In this document: piece by piece, positions 22,963 to 34,850 of the stretch | How the letters are laid out: each line of letters begins with the position of its first letter | How positions within the stretch are numbered: the first letter of the stretch is position 1 | From: Drosophila miranda | Lineage: Eukaryota > Arthropoda > Insecta > Diptera > Drosophilidae | Assembly (NCBI RefSeq): GCF_003369915.1 | Contig: NC_046674.1 | Coordinates: forward strand, 11,470,001-11,534,000 | Length of the DNA stretch: 64,000 nt | Reading direction: 5' to 3' | Notes under the pieces: generated by a model | What the model saw: the letters and a program-made list of their open reading frames with translations, nothing else | The model's database searches: none | What the model was told of the DNA's origin: nothing | Program-made: the position numbers and the translations under genes

Positions 22963-23004
22963 GCCAAGTGGAGGTCTTTGGGTGGCCCAAGTCGTTGATC
23001 AATC

Positions 23005-23835
23005 ATGGACAAGAAAACACTGCTGCTCTTCGGTGTGGTGGGCCTCTGGCTCCTTGCGATGGGCGATGGGTTAGTGGACCGGGTTCTGAAGCCCGTGCCT
23101 ATACGGTTTGTACCGCTGCTCGACATTAAGCAGAAGGTGTTCGAGGCGGGCTTCGAGGTAATGGAGACCGATTTGCCCTTCGTGGTGGCCATCGACTTCA
23201 GGGGAACGAAGGGCAGCTGGTTTTGCGCGGGGGCCATTCTGGCCCACTGCTGGGTCGTCACGGTGGCCTCGTGCACCAAGCACGCGTCCCACATCGCCGT
23301 CAACTACGGCGCCTACCAGCGCGACAAGTCTCTCTTCACGCAGCACGTCACCAGCAAGGCCGTCCACACCAGTCCCAAGAACAAGGACTTCAAGCACGAC
23401 CTGGCCCTCATCCGAACGGGCTATGTGAGGTTCTCGGACAGGGTGAGAGCCGTGTCACTGCCCAGCCAGAAGATCCGCCTGCCCTACATCGACGAGTGGA
23501 CATACTCGGCGGGCTGGGGGCGCCACCACGTCGCCCAGATGAGCACGAACCAGCTGCGGCTCATTCAGGTGGAGGCGAAGTCCAACCACTTCTGCCGCAA
23601 GAGTGGCTTCGGCCACATCATTCAGGACTCGATGATGTGCACCGCCCTGGCTGAAGGGGACAACAGCTGTCTCCTCGACTCGGGGAGTCCCCTGGTCCTG
23701 CGCGACCTCCGGGTGATCGTCGGCGTGGCCTCCTTTGCCAGCCAGCTCGACTGCCGTCAGAACCGACTGCTGGTCTACACCCGACTCACAGAATACACGC
23801 AGTGGATACGATCCCTCATTATCGACGATGTGTGA
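23005..23835 (+). CDS. Secreted S1-family serine protease homologue, catalytically dead
   Basis: 276 residues, single exon, with a signal peptide (about 1-22). The chymotrypsin fold is clear: SWFCAGAILAHCWVVTVASC (71-90), HDLALIR (131-137), YSAGWG (167-172), C197...C212, C222...C250 and a terminal YTQWIRS helix (264-270). Two of three catalytic residues remain, Asp132 and Ser226 (DSGSP), but the AAHC histidine is Ser89 (VASC). The usual GDSGGP is LDSGSP, so the oxyanion-hole Gly193 position is Leu, and the 189 pocket position is Asn. The N-terminal activation site (R/IVGG) is not recognisable. It is therefore a non-proteolytic homologue (SPH); such proteins in flies act in clip cascades, immunity or seminal fluid, but no specific role can be read here. 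A poly(A) signal AATTAAA-type occurs at 23845. It stands alone, over 11 kb from the nearest other gene. Confidence 0.92.
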   Translation: MDKKTLLLFGVVGLWLLAMGDGLVDRVLKPVPIRFVPLLDIKQKVFEAGFEVMETDLPFVVAIDFRGTKGSWFCAGAILAHCWVVTVASCTKHASHIAVNYGAYQRDKSLFTQHVTSKAVHTSPKNKDFKHDLALIRTGYVRFSDRVRAVSLPSQKIRLPYIDEWTYSAGWGRHHVAQMSTNQLRLIQVEAKSNHFCRKSGFGHIIQDSMMCTALAEGDNSCLLDSGSPLVLRDLRVIVGVASFASQLDCRQNRLLVYTRLTEYTQWIRSLIIDDV

Positions 23836-26800
23836 CAGGTCTTGAATTAAAGGATCATTCGATGAGAGCTCTAACTTTTCTTTTGGTGGGTCTTTGGGGG
23901 GCGGGGGGAGGCGCACAACTCTTTTGCTTGGCGCCGTCCAGGTGAAATCTAATTAAGACTAATCAAGGCGCAGAGTTTGGCCGGAAGTGGAGCAGCTCGG
24001 CTGGCAATGCGTTCCATTCAGCGCCACTTCCGGCAGGACTCCCCAACCCCCTCCCCCCAGCAGCAGCCGCTTGGGCCAAAACGGATGCGCGAGTGACACG
24101 AGTGGCGAGCAAACATTTCATTAGAGAACATTTTGTGCGCTTTTTCTCTGGGTCGAGCAGCTGCTAATGAGAAATTTCTGGCCTTGCGCGAGAATCCTTT
24201 CAAGGCAGTGCCCAGTCCCAGTCCCAGTCCCAGCTCCGCAGACACTGCGGAAATGGCGTGAAAATTAATTAAATTTAGCAAAAGAAACTCGAAATAGAAA
24301 GGAAGTCGAGAAGGTGAATGGAGCAGACCAGGAACAAGAGCAGCAGCAGGAGCAGCGGGAGCAGGAGCAGGAACAGGAAGGAGATGAGAATGAAATGAGC
24401 TAAATCTGGAATTGCCGAACAAATGCTTGTCTAATGGTGGCTGATTTTGTTTGGCGTTGATTTTCGTCCCATGAATAACAAATGTCGGGGGCTTCCCTTT
24501 GAAGCAACCAAAAAAAAAAAAAGAAAAAAAAAGATAGCGTCGCCAGGCTGTCTATCCGTTCGTCCTGCCGTCTGTCTGCCTGTCGCTCAGTCAAATATTA
24601 AAAAATATATAAATCATAAACAGATGACGCCGCTTTGCATTGAATTCCCGACGCGTTCGTTCCTTTTTTTTCCGGTGTTGTAGCTATTGCTACTTTGCGT
24701 ATTATTTATTCATAATTTCTTTTTATTGTGTTTTATTGTCGGAGTGCTGCTCCCTGCTGCCCTGTTTTCCTGCTTCCCGGCTCCTTTTCAGCGGGATCTG
24801 TGCGTTCATCACACGCACAACGAGGCGTATACGTCACGTGCAGGAGTCGTCGTCCTCATCCTCGCCTCCCCACCACCTCCGCAGTCGCAGTCGTGTTTTT
24901 TACGCCTGCCTAGCTCAGCGCAATCAGTTGACACTTCCCTTAGCATGTCGTCATTTATCTCACAATGGTCTGGGCCCTGGTCCTTGCTTATTTTGCAAAT
25001 TTGTATTTCTTGTACGACTGTCACAGGGAAGTCCTTCCCTGGGATCCACTGCGACTGCTGCCGCTGCTGCTGCTGATGGGGCTGACAGTAAAAAGTAACA
25101 TCCATGTCTCGTTTGGCTTTGGCTTGCCCACCCCACCGACTCCACCTCCGCCTCCGCCCTCGTATAGTTCTCTGCTCAGTCTGTCCATCTCCATTCATAG
25201 TCATCACACATGACGCCCCCTTCTCGTACTCTCGCCTGACTGCCCCACCAAAGCTGGTAGCCATATGGGAAAGTGGGGCTGGAGAGGGGGACTGGGAGAG
25301 TGCAATCATTGTCATTATCATATGCGTCATGATTTCGTTCGGTGACGTCAGACAAAGCAGTCTGTCATCCATTCAGTCCCTCATTCACTCAACAGACTGT
25401 GATGACATTTGCATCATGGCCATCGGAGGAATCGGATTCTCTGTGTGGATGGGCAAACCCATCTGAATTCAAATAGATTTTCCACGGGAAGTTGCTCCAC
25501 GGAAAGTTACACCGAGCTGAAGGCTAAGCCGCTGCAATGATACCGATACCCGGAAGGGGAAATCGAAATCCCCTTCCCCCAATCGGATCTGCAGCTAATG
25601 CAAAACAAGTGCCACGTTCCCATTGAAACGGAGATGAATCCTGGAAGCACTCCAAGAGCGAGTGTTAATTTTTCAACGGAGATTGGGATAAAAGGAGACC
25701 GTTTCACGGCACTTAATCCATATGTCGCAGGCGACACCGCACCGCACCGCACCACGCCGCACTGTAGCACGCCGCACTGTAGCACGCTGCCTGGGGAATG
25801 AATTATGTGCGACATGTACGAAAAATTACGCGCAGAAATTGCAATGATGAAAAATGAAATTTATTGTGTGTCGGGGCGGGGTGTGGCTGGGGTCGAGCCG
25901 AGTCCAGGTTGGGCAGGAGGCTGGCATTTGCACCCCTTTTAACACGCTTTTTAAATTTATAATGACGCACAGGATGCACAGGAGGAGGCCTCGGGAGGAG
26001 GCACACAGGAAGCACCAGGAGTCGGGCATTTCGGATCCGTTGAGCAGCCTAATTTTCAGGGGCTCGGGTAAAAGTTTTTGCGCATTTTAGCGTAGAAAAT
26101 GCAATAAATTAAGCAAAATACTTGAGTCACCTTGAGCCTTGAGTCTTGAGCCCTGATCCTTGAGCCCTCGAGCAAGGGGCTGCATGAATGAATGAACGAA
26201 TGAATAAATGGTTGGAAGGGGCTGCGATGCTGCGAGTAGGAGGCTGGGGCAGGGGCGGAGGCTGGGGGTTGATGCCTGAGAGCAGCATGTCCTTTGGGCG
26301 ACAACACGGCAGCCGTTGTCGAAAGTTTATTTCTGCCCTTTTCAGTTCCCTTTTTTTGTTTGACTGAGCGCGTGATTAAATGTAAAATTGGATTTTTATT
26401 ATTTGTTTGCAAAATATCCTTCGCTGTTGTCCTCATCCTTGGCCTGGTCCCCGTTCTATTCCTCGTCTGTCTTTTGGCAAGTTTTCAAATTGCGTGGCAA
26501 ATGCGGCAAGGGGTAGGGCGCCGGCTAGGGCTCGTCCTGGAGCGCATATTTTGCACAGCTCTGTTCTGAAGGGTTCGGTGCGGCGAACGCTAGAAGAAGA
26601 CCTTTATAATGCGATTTTCGGTCCGGGACCGGGACCGGGTTCTGGTTCGGGTCCGGGTCCTTCTCCCGGCAGCAATGCGTCAGCTGTTCAGCTTGCTCCT
26701 GGCATATATAATGAGTGCACTTGGGGGGTGGGGCCTGGATTACGGATGCGGATACGGATACGGACACGCAAATCCCTCTTGTCTGGGGAGAGTTGGTATA

Positions 26801-29800
26801 TTAATTTTTTGGCGAATAGATCATAAAACGGCACAAATAACTCTGAAAGCCCACACATGGGTACACCACTCGGTTGTGATGGGAATATAAAGCAGGTCTC
26901 CGGTCTCCGGGCCTTCAAGCCTCCAGGCCTACGGGCCTCCACAATCAGCCCAGAGAATGCATTCATTCATTCGTTCACTCATCCGTCCATTGTGTATTTA
27001 CCAACTGCATAAACATTCTGGGCCATAACTAAAAACCCCCGGCTAATTGACACTAATTGCAAATACTTCCCCGGCAACTCTCTCCCACCGAAAGAGGAGC
27101 TCCTGGCTGTGGGCTGTGGACTGTGGGCTGTGGACTGTCGGCTGCCTGATTATCATCGGGTGGCGGCGCAAACAACACATGAATGGACACCACCAGCGAA
27201 GAGCTGCAAAAACATTGGGTGCGAGTAATTGCAACAAAATCGTCAGTGGCAACAGTCAACGCCAGTTTCCAGCTGTGGCAGGGAGCCCCCCCCCCATACC
27301 CATTCAGAGCGCTGAATGTTCGATCAATTGCATTTGGGTCTGGCAGCTAAGCTTTGTTTAGATTATGATTCCATTCCATTTCTGGAATTCGTTGATTTGA
27401 AATTCGATGGCAGGCCATCAACAGGGAAAATAATATTAACTTAATTGGAGCTGCGTTTGTGCATACGAGTATGGCTCTGAATCTGCCTCTGCCTCGGCTT
27501 CTGCCCCTGAATCTGCCTCTGTGGGCGGATCAGATGCTCTTAATGCCCAAGTAATTCCCATTCAGAGGAGTCTCAGTGGCGCCCAGCAATCAAAATGCCA
27601 TATACTCGCATGCCAGATGCCAGGACGCAAAACAACAAAGGCCATAATCAAATTTTGTCACATTTAAAGCACTTTTGACACATTTTAAAATCAAATTTTA
27701 TGGCCAACTCCTCCTTCTCCTCCTCCTCGGGGCTGCGGCTGAGACCAAGGCTGACTTTGGTTTCTTTGGTCTCTGATAATAGGCAAACAATTTCCCCAAA
27801 TTTGCGTTGAGGGAGCGATGAAGACAATCAGAGCCCACATATGTATGTGTGTGTACTACACGTAGCCCTGCCCCCTGATGCTGCCACAGCCAATGCTGCT
27901 GCTGCTGCTGGTGTTGTTGCTGTCGAGTGTACTTAAATCCAATTGACAATTTGAAATTAAAATGCCAAAAAGTACAGCACATACACACAGAAGACCGCAG
28001 AAGCGAAACGAGCTGAAGGACATCCAGTACAGATACAGATACAGATGCACTTGCAGATGCAAAGATACTTGCATAAACTCGCATAAAATGAGACTCCTTT
28101 CGAGTCGGATGAGAAACTCCAAGGAAGAAGGCAGAAGGGTATATTTCTCCATCGCTAATCATGTCTCTCAATGTTTTCTGCCAGTGTATAATGAAATGCA
28201 ACGCTGCACACTGCACACGCAGCACATCGTATCTGTGTGCCGTCTGTGTGTGTGTGTGTGTGGAATAGAAATTGCAATGTCAGCAATTGGCAGCAGCAAA
28301 ATCTAAATAAACATTGTCACAAAATGCAACCCAACTCCATCCGGATCCACATGGGGCGAAGGAGGCGGTCGAGGAAGAAGGACGGTGGGGAGGGGGGGCA
28401 GTGGAAAAAAGGGTTACCAGCACCACCCACGATTGTAGGGTTGTCAATAAAATTGGCAACAGGCCCCACAACCAAAGGGGCACCGCAGGGGGAAGGCACT
28501 CGATGGGTGTGTCCTGCCAATAGGTAACCAGCAAATGCAGTTTTGCATTTGTGCCATGTACGAGATACGGATACGAGACAGAGATACATTTACAGATACA
28601 GATACTCGTACACTGGTACACTCGTACATATATCCTGTTGCTCCAGCCCTGTCCCTGTCTCTGGCCCTGTCCCTGTCTCTGGCCCTGTCCCTGGCACTTG
28701 GGACTTTTGTCGTTTGCTTTATAAATAAATGCATTTTCATTTGAGTGGGAAAGTGGAAAAACAGAGAGCTACAAGGGGAGCGAACACTGGCTCTTCACTT
28801 TGCTTGATTTGTCAGCTTGACGCCCTCGTCTCTGGTCTCTGGTCTCCGGTCTCCGGTCTCCACTCAGCTCCAATCGAAACGAATCGAATCGAACCTTCAC
28901 ATAACCCCAAACTTCTTGCTATTCCTATTCAAATTTCCATTTTGTTTGCCTTGACAGTTTTCCTTGGGCACGGCTTAGTCTTTTAATGCTCTCCGCTTCG
29001 ATTGTCAGCTCTCGGACATTAGTCGACACAACGTTCGATTCATTTGATTCCGATCCCATGGCATCCCATCACAGCCAATCCATTCGGGTCCTTCTGTCTC
29101 CCGACGAGTGTCTGCATATATCTGCAGGACATCATTTTAATAAACTTACATGGCATCAGCCGGTTGGCAAGGGAGGAGCAGCAGGGCCAGAGTCCAGCAG
29201 GTTGATTAGAAAAGTTATGTTATTACAACAGTTTTTCTATTGTTGCAGCATGTCACGAGGACTGTCCAGAGGAGGAGAAGGTTTGGGGGCAAATCCGCTT
29301 TCGGGGTCACCAAATCATATCTGAAGTTAAGTGAATTAATCGTAGAATATCCTGATGTGCAATACTTCGAAATTCGGTCATCTTTGCGCATTTTGCAACA
29401 TGGAAGCCCCTTTTTGCAAATCGGTTGTGGCAGGGCTGTGGGAAAAACTTTTATTACAGTCACATGGCGCATGCCGCATGCCACCTGAAGGGGCACTTGA
29501 TGTGCAATCTAGCAAGCTTGTTACAGTTTTCCACTCTTCTGCCTTGTTGCATGCAATAATTTTAACAATTAAAATGGAAAACGAAAACAAAAACGGAATC
29601 GAGGCCATGACAAAGCACTGCCACTACAGCTAGGGGTGGATGGGGTTGGGTGGCTGGGTGGCTGGGTGGCTGGGTGGTTGGGTGCTTCAATTTGTCACCC
29701 CCTTAACCCTTACACGTGTTTGTTGTGTGTGTGCGACAAACCAGCAGCAATCACAACAGCAACGACGACAGCAACAACAGCCACACAAAAGGCATTAAAA

Positions 29801-31791
29801 GTCACCTTTGGTGGAGGGACTTTTCTCGTTTTGCGTCCCTTTTCGTCCCTTCCGTTGTCCTTTTTCAAATTGTCATTCGCTTTTGTTTTATGCGACTGCA
29901 GTGGGGAATCCCAGAGCCCTTCTCCTACCCGCCCCTACCCACCACGATCCCTATTGCTGTTGTTGTCAAACTAATTGTACGCAACAAAGAGCAGGGAATA
30001 AACATTTTTGTGTGTAAAACATTTGAGAATCCTTGCAAGGGGCACTGGCAATTGCACCTTGGTGCTGGCGATACCCTGTACACGCAAAGAACAGAGGGTA
30101 TGCTCAGTCCCTCCTTGGCAGAGGTGGAGAAGGACCCAAGACCCTGCTAGCGGGTATCCGATAGTCCGAATCTCCTGCCGTATGGCGCTCTCAGTTGTTC
30201 TCGCCTTCGGCCAGGAGTGCGAGGATATGGAAATGAATCTGAAATGAGCAGCGCCATAGCACGGCTATAGACGTTGCTGCTGCTGTTGTTGCTGTTCTGC
30301 ACGCTCTACAAATTAAGCCACATAAATAAAAATATATTTTTTATTGTTTTGCAGGCTGTCGCAGCGATTCTCGTTCTCGTTCTCGGATCCCGTTCTGTAG
30401 CTGGGAAATTTAAATTAGAATTTACAGCAAAATCGGGGGTCGGGGAGCGAGCGAACAACCAAATGAAACGCTATAAATTATCGCATCCTTTTTGGTGGTT
30501 GATCCCCTTGCCCGTCCCCTTGCCCGTCCCCGTTCTGGTCCTGTTTCCACTTATATTGCTGTGTCGGCAGTAGCCCCCCCCCTGGCAGGTAAATTTAAAT
30601 GCGATTTGTTACGGTTTTGGCTTTTGTCGAATTTCGAAAGACATCCCGAGAGTCGCGTGTCCTGCCGGGGGCCTGGGGTGTGGAGGGTTGCAGATCCTGA
30701 TACTCGCTTGCTCGCGGAGAGAATTATTGCGACAGGTTTTCTTAATTTGTATCTTATGGATGTGTGTGTGTGAGCTCTGTAGTTTTTAATTGGAAACGGG
30801 GATAGAGCGAGGCCAAAGGAGTTTGGCGGCTTGTTAGCAGGGATTATCCTTGCCGCTCTCGTTTTTTTTTTTCTTTGTGTTTTTCACACTTTCAAGTGCC
30901 AGAATGGCCTCGAGGCGTCGAAAACACTTTCACTCGCTTTCCCTCTGCCCTCTGGTGGAAATTCAAAGCAAATTGAAGAGAGGCAAAGCGGCAACGGGGA
31001 AAACGAGAGCCTCTGCTAATGACCCGAAAGTCCAGCAATTTTCCTTTAATCGTTTAGGCCCTAGACCCACCAAGGCCCCTGTCTGTCCACCATCCTCCAT
31101 TCACCATCCTCCAGTAACCAGTAATGATATCAACGCCCTTGAACAGGGCCGACATCCAGCGATGATAAAAGAAATACTTAGGTGATAAATTTCGCGCATA
31201 AATGACACGAAAGTCAAAAATCCTCAACAAAATATACTTTAATATACTCAAAAAAGAGAGCGAGAGAGGGAGAGGGAGAGTGGAGGACAAAGATTGGATC
31301 CGGGCTCTGGATGGAGGCCCATAAAACCAAGACCGCAGCTCAAATTCGCCGCTAAGATAATAAAAAACAAAAATTACACTAAGAGGAAAAGACGAGAAAA
31401 AATTAATTTACATGAAATTCGCTTTTGCTTTTCATTTTTGTTCTGTTCTGTTTTTTTTTTTTTTAGCTTTGCTTAAAATAAATGACATGGCAAGTGGTGG
31501 GATGAGCAGGGAGGGGCTGGGGGAAGTCCCATTAGGCGTTATTAGTGTTGGATTTCCTCTCTACGCAGTTGGTGTCAACACCAGTCAGGGGACACGCCCC
31601 CGCTCAAAAATCAACCGCCCACTTGAGGCATTTAGTTACGCTGACTTGGCCGAAAATTTTGGGCCAGATTTGGGGTATGCTATAATTTTTCCTATAATTT
31701 AAATGCCAAATTTGCAGCCAGCCAGTGGAAAAAACATGGCACTGTCCCCCCTGTCTGATATTTATAATAATTAATTGAATTAATCACTTAC

Positions 31792-31865
31792 TGCGAAAAC
31801 AGTTTCGAATGAAGATCGTCACTTACCTGAAAGTAAATAAAAAATATATGATTAATTTTAGTTTG
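31792..31865 (-). promoter_or_regulatory. Candidate recursive splice site (ratchet point) with downstream 5' splice site, minus strand
   Basis: On the minus strand: ACTAAAATTAAT (branch-point-like), then TTTTTTATTTACTTTCAG immediately followed by GTAAGTGAC, junction between 31827 and 31826. The regenerated 5' splice site is the perfect fly consensus GTAAGT. A second strong donor, CGCA|GTAAGTGA, follows after 35 nt (31791), as expected if the site is first recognised as a small exon (31826-31792). It is the best of the three such sites in the window. Confidence 0.75.
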
Positions 31866-34330
31866 GAGTTAAAAAAAACACTTTAAATACACAGCTATTT
31901 TTTATAGAATATGGCTATTTAAATGAAGAAGAAATGGAAGGGGAATGGGTAGATTAGTTTGGTTTATCGTCCAGATCGACATACTATACATATCCTATAT
32001 ACGGGGTATTTGTGCGCTGAGTGGTAAAGGTGTACATGGATTTCTTGCTGTGTAGTACGAGTATATTCGGTATTCGATTCATTCGCCCATTTAGGATCGG
32101 CGTCTCAGCTTTCTCATTACATCGAGTCGCTCGCCCAAAAAATCGATAAACGTATCGTAGTTTTTACTGATTCAAATCCGTAAATTTCGGTTTTTTTTCT
32201 CGCTCACTCCCTACTTTATTTTCTGATAATATGTCTGTATATGCTTTCTGCTTTAGACTGAACAAAATTAATTTCAGATATGACAAGAGAACATTTTGCT
32301 CCAAATAAGAGAGCAATATATGTTTTAGAATTGCTTACAGTGCTCAGCCGAAGGCACACGAACTCCGTACTATTATGTTTTGAGTCATTTCAGAGATTTC
32401 AAAGGAGTGCAGTGCTCCAAATCTGATCCGTGATGATCGAAGGCATTGAAAAGGCTTGAGTACTGAATACTGTGGATTCATGCAGGGCCCTTTTCTCAGG
32501 CACTTCCCTCACATTTCCTCCGGGCGTGCACACGTGGTCCCAGCTAATTCCACTGCCCATTTATATTTCGTTTGTCACTCTGGAATTCGTTGTGCTAGGC
32601 CCTGGAGCCTAGTACAGCGTTTGCCTTTAAATAAAGACCAACACAATTTCGGGCATAATGGAAAATGTAAATTTCTCCTCGGCACGATATCTCACTAGAA
32701 GGGAAACTTGAAGACCAGAGTCCTGCTCAGTAGTCAGGAACAAGCAGCACCAGCAGCAGCAGCAGCCCTTCCCTTCCCTTGTTTCTGGTCATGCAAAAAT
32801 GCTAATTAAAGTCAGAACGCAATGTTGCGGAAAAATGTTTACAGCCCTGGGGAGAAGCCATGGACAGGGGCAGGGGCAGGGGCAGTGGCAGGGTTAGGGT
32901 CACGGAGGAACAGCCAAAACTTTAAGGATTGTATTGCCGTTTCCCCATAAGAGCTAGTGCGTTGTTTTTGTTGTTAATGGCATCAAAATTTAAAGCAGAA
33001 TGTCACCAGAAAAATTATACTCGATTTAATTTTCCAGTTCAGTTGTTGTCTGGTCGCTGGCTCTGGAATCGTCCTTCCTCCGTCCGTCCAATTGAGGCTG
33101 TTGTGCTGTTCTGCTGTTTCGGCTCTTCTATCTCTTGCTCGGGTCTGGTTTTTGGTGTCAAGTTTGACTGGCTCTGGCTCCGGCTCTGGCTCCGGCTCCT
33201 GCTATGGCCATGGGTCTGGTTCGGGATTGGGGCTCTACGGGTTTTGGGTTCTGTGCTGAGTTTGGGTTCCGGTTTCACAGTTGACGTTATGCATTGAAAT
33301 TAATTAAATCACAGCCTGGTGCTCCGCTCCTCCCTGTTTAGTTGTCCTTGTCTTCCGCCTCGCTCTGTGCCCAATACCAGCGCGGGTTTGCAGCCTTTTA
33401 ATTAGTTGGCACCCAGACCGATACCGATGCCGATGCCGATGCCGCTTCCGAGTCTGAGTCCGACTCCACGATGGAAAATGGAAAACGGAGTAGCAAAAGC
33501 GGGCAGCTAGTAATTTGTAATCGTTGACTTATGGTCCAGGAAGAGCCTGCCTCCTGCCGCCTCCTGCCTCCTCCCGTGTCCTGTGTCCCGGGTCTGGGCA
33601 CTTAAAGAGTTCAACCCAGAACTCTCTGTAATTTAACTTGTGTTTTACCTTTCCCCTGCCCTTGCTTCTCCGGAACGAGTGCGAATGAATTTGAAATTTG
33701 TGACATGAAAATCATTTAAAATGCAGAAAATATATTGAAAATTCAGTCCGGCACTTTCCGAGTCTACATCTAAACAAACTAAACAATGTCCTGGCCGACA
33801 GAACGAGGGGAGCGGAGAGAGGGAGAGTGGAACTTTTCGTATCTATAGAAATTATGCAGGCAAATTTATTACAGCACAGAATTTAAATGAGTTGAAATCG
33901 TTGTCATTGTTTTATTTATACAAAATGTGCACTTTGTTGTCGTTGTTGTTGTCGTTGCTGTTGTCGTTGCTGATGTCGTTGCTGTTGTCGTTGTTGTTGC
34001 AATAATGAAAGTTACTCAATTGGAATATTTCAACTTATGTGCTTAACAATCGCTCGTACCAGGCAACACCCAAAGCACCCAAAAGCACCCAAAAACGCCC
34101 AGAAACACCCAAATACAAGAACAATGAAAAGTGCTGCAATCCCAATCACAAAACGAACTCCAGTCCCCGACCCGGTAGCGCTGTACCCATGGGAATCGCC
34201 AATTTATTTGTCACTCTCACTCGACCCTCGGGGCAGACTCTGGGTATACCGCCTGTCTCATGTCCTGTGTGTGCCTCGCTTCTTGCTCCTCGCATCATCA
34301 TCTGCCTCTCAGTCCATTAGTCCAGAGCCA

Positions 34331-34388
34331 GCATCGGCATCGGCACTGGCACTGGCACTGGCATTGGCATTGGCATTGGCATTGGCAT
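34331..34388. repeat. GGCATT/GGCACT hexamer tandem repeat
   Basis: About ten copies of a 6-mer drifting from GGCATC to GGCACT to GGCATT. Confidence 0.85.
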
Positions 34389-34794
34389 CCTCTGTTGACT
34401 CCATTCAGTTTTGCGGTACATTTGATTTGCTTCCCACTCGCTTTGTCTCTTCATTGGCATTTTGTGCTTTTCTGATTTCCCAAACAGACAGAATCGAATC
34501 CCTTTAGGTCCCACCCTCAGGTCCGAACCCTTCCTGGCCCCCAATTGTCATCATTATAATGTCATTGGTATTGGTATGTGAAAGAGAGGAAGAGAAATGG
34601 GGTGAAGCATTACATCAATTGGTGAGGATTGGGTAGCAGCAGCAGTATCCTTTCTCTGGCCAACACAAATGAAGCGGTTGGAACGCCACAGACGGACGGA
34701 CAGACAGACGGACGGACAGGCAGACTGACTGACTGACTGACAGAAGATGCTAATACGAGTACTCGTCTACGTATTACGTATGTTTCCCCCAGGG

Positions 34795-34850
34795 TCCAAG
34801 TCCAAGTCCACGTCCACGTCCAGGTCCAGGTCCACGTCCAGGTCCAGGGA
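34795..34850. repeat. TCCAAG/TCCACG/TCCAGG hexamer tandem repeat
   Basis: About nine degenerate hexamer copies in a row. Confidence 0.8.

Larger units (their letters stand above)
12331..23004. other. Long gene-free region (12.3-23.0 kb)
   Basis: No ORF here has convincing codon use, family similarity or splice context. It is dominated by short tandem and cryptic repeats: GTTGTT near 13135-13155, GGTGTC near 13770-13830, CAGTCG near 14452-14470, CCCGT near 14900-14935, GCCAGA near 15520-15550, AGACA 15926-15955, (TG)n 16261-16291, TCCGAT near 16650-16682, CCCAGG 16849-16874, CCCCAGT near 17250-17290, GGTAGGTG near 18455-18480, GTGCTCGG near 19395-19420, CCAGCCAG near 21860-21888. It is consistent with intronic or intergenic fly DNA. 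Confidence 0.55.

Noticed and set aside
30560-30600. + strand CCCCCCCCCTGGCAG|GTAAAT, a possible back-to-back splice site
   Set aside because: The donor is weak (GTAAAT), the pyrimidine tract is just a C-run, and there is no good branch point; the strand disagrees with the three strong sites.
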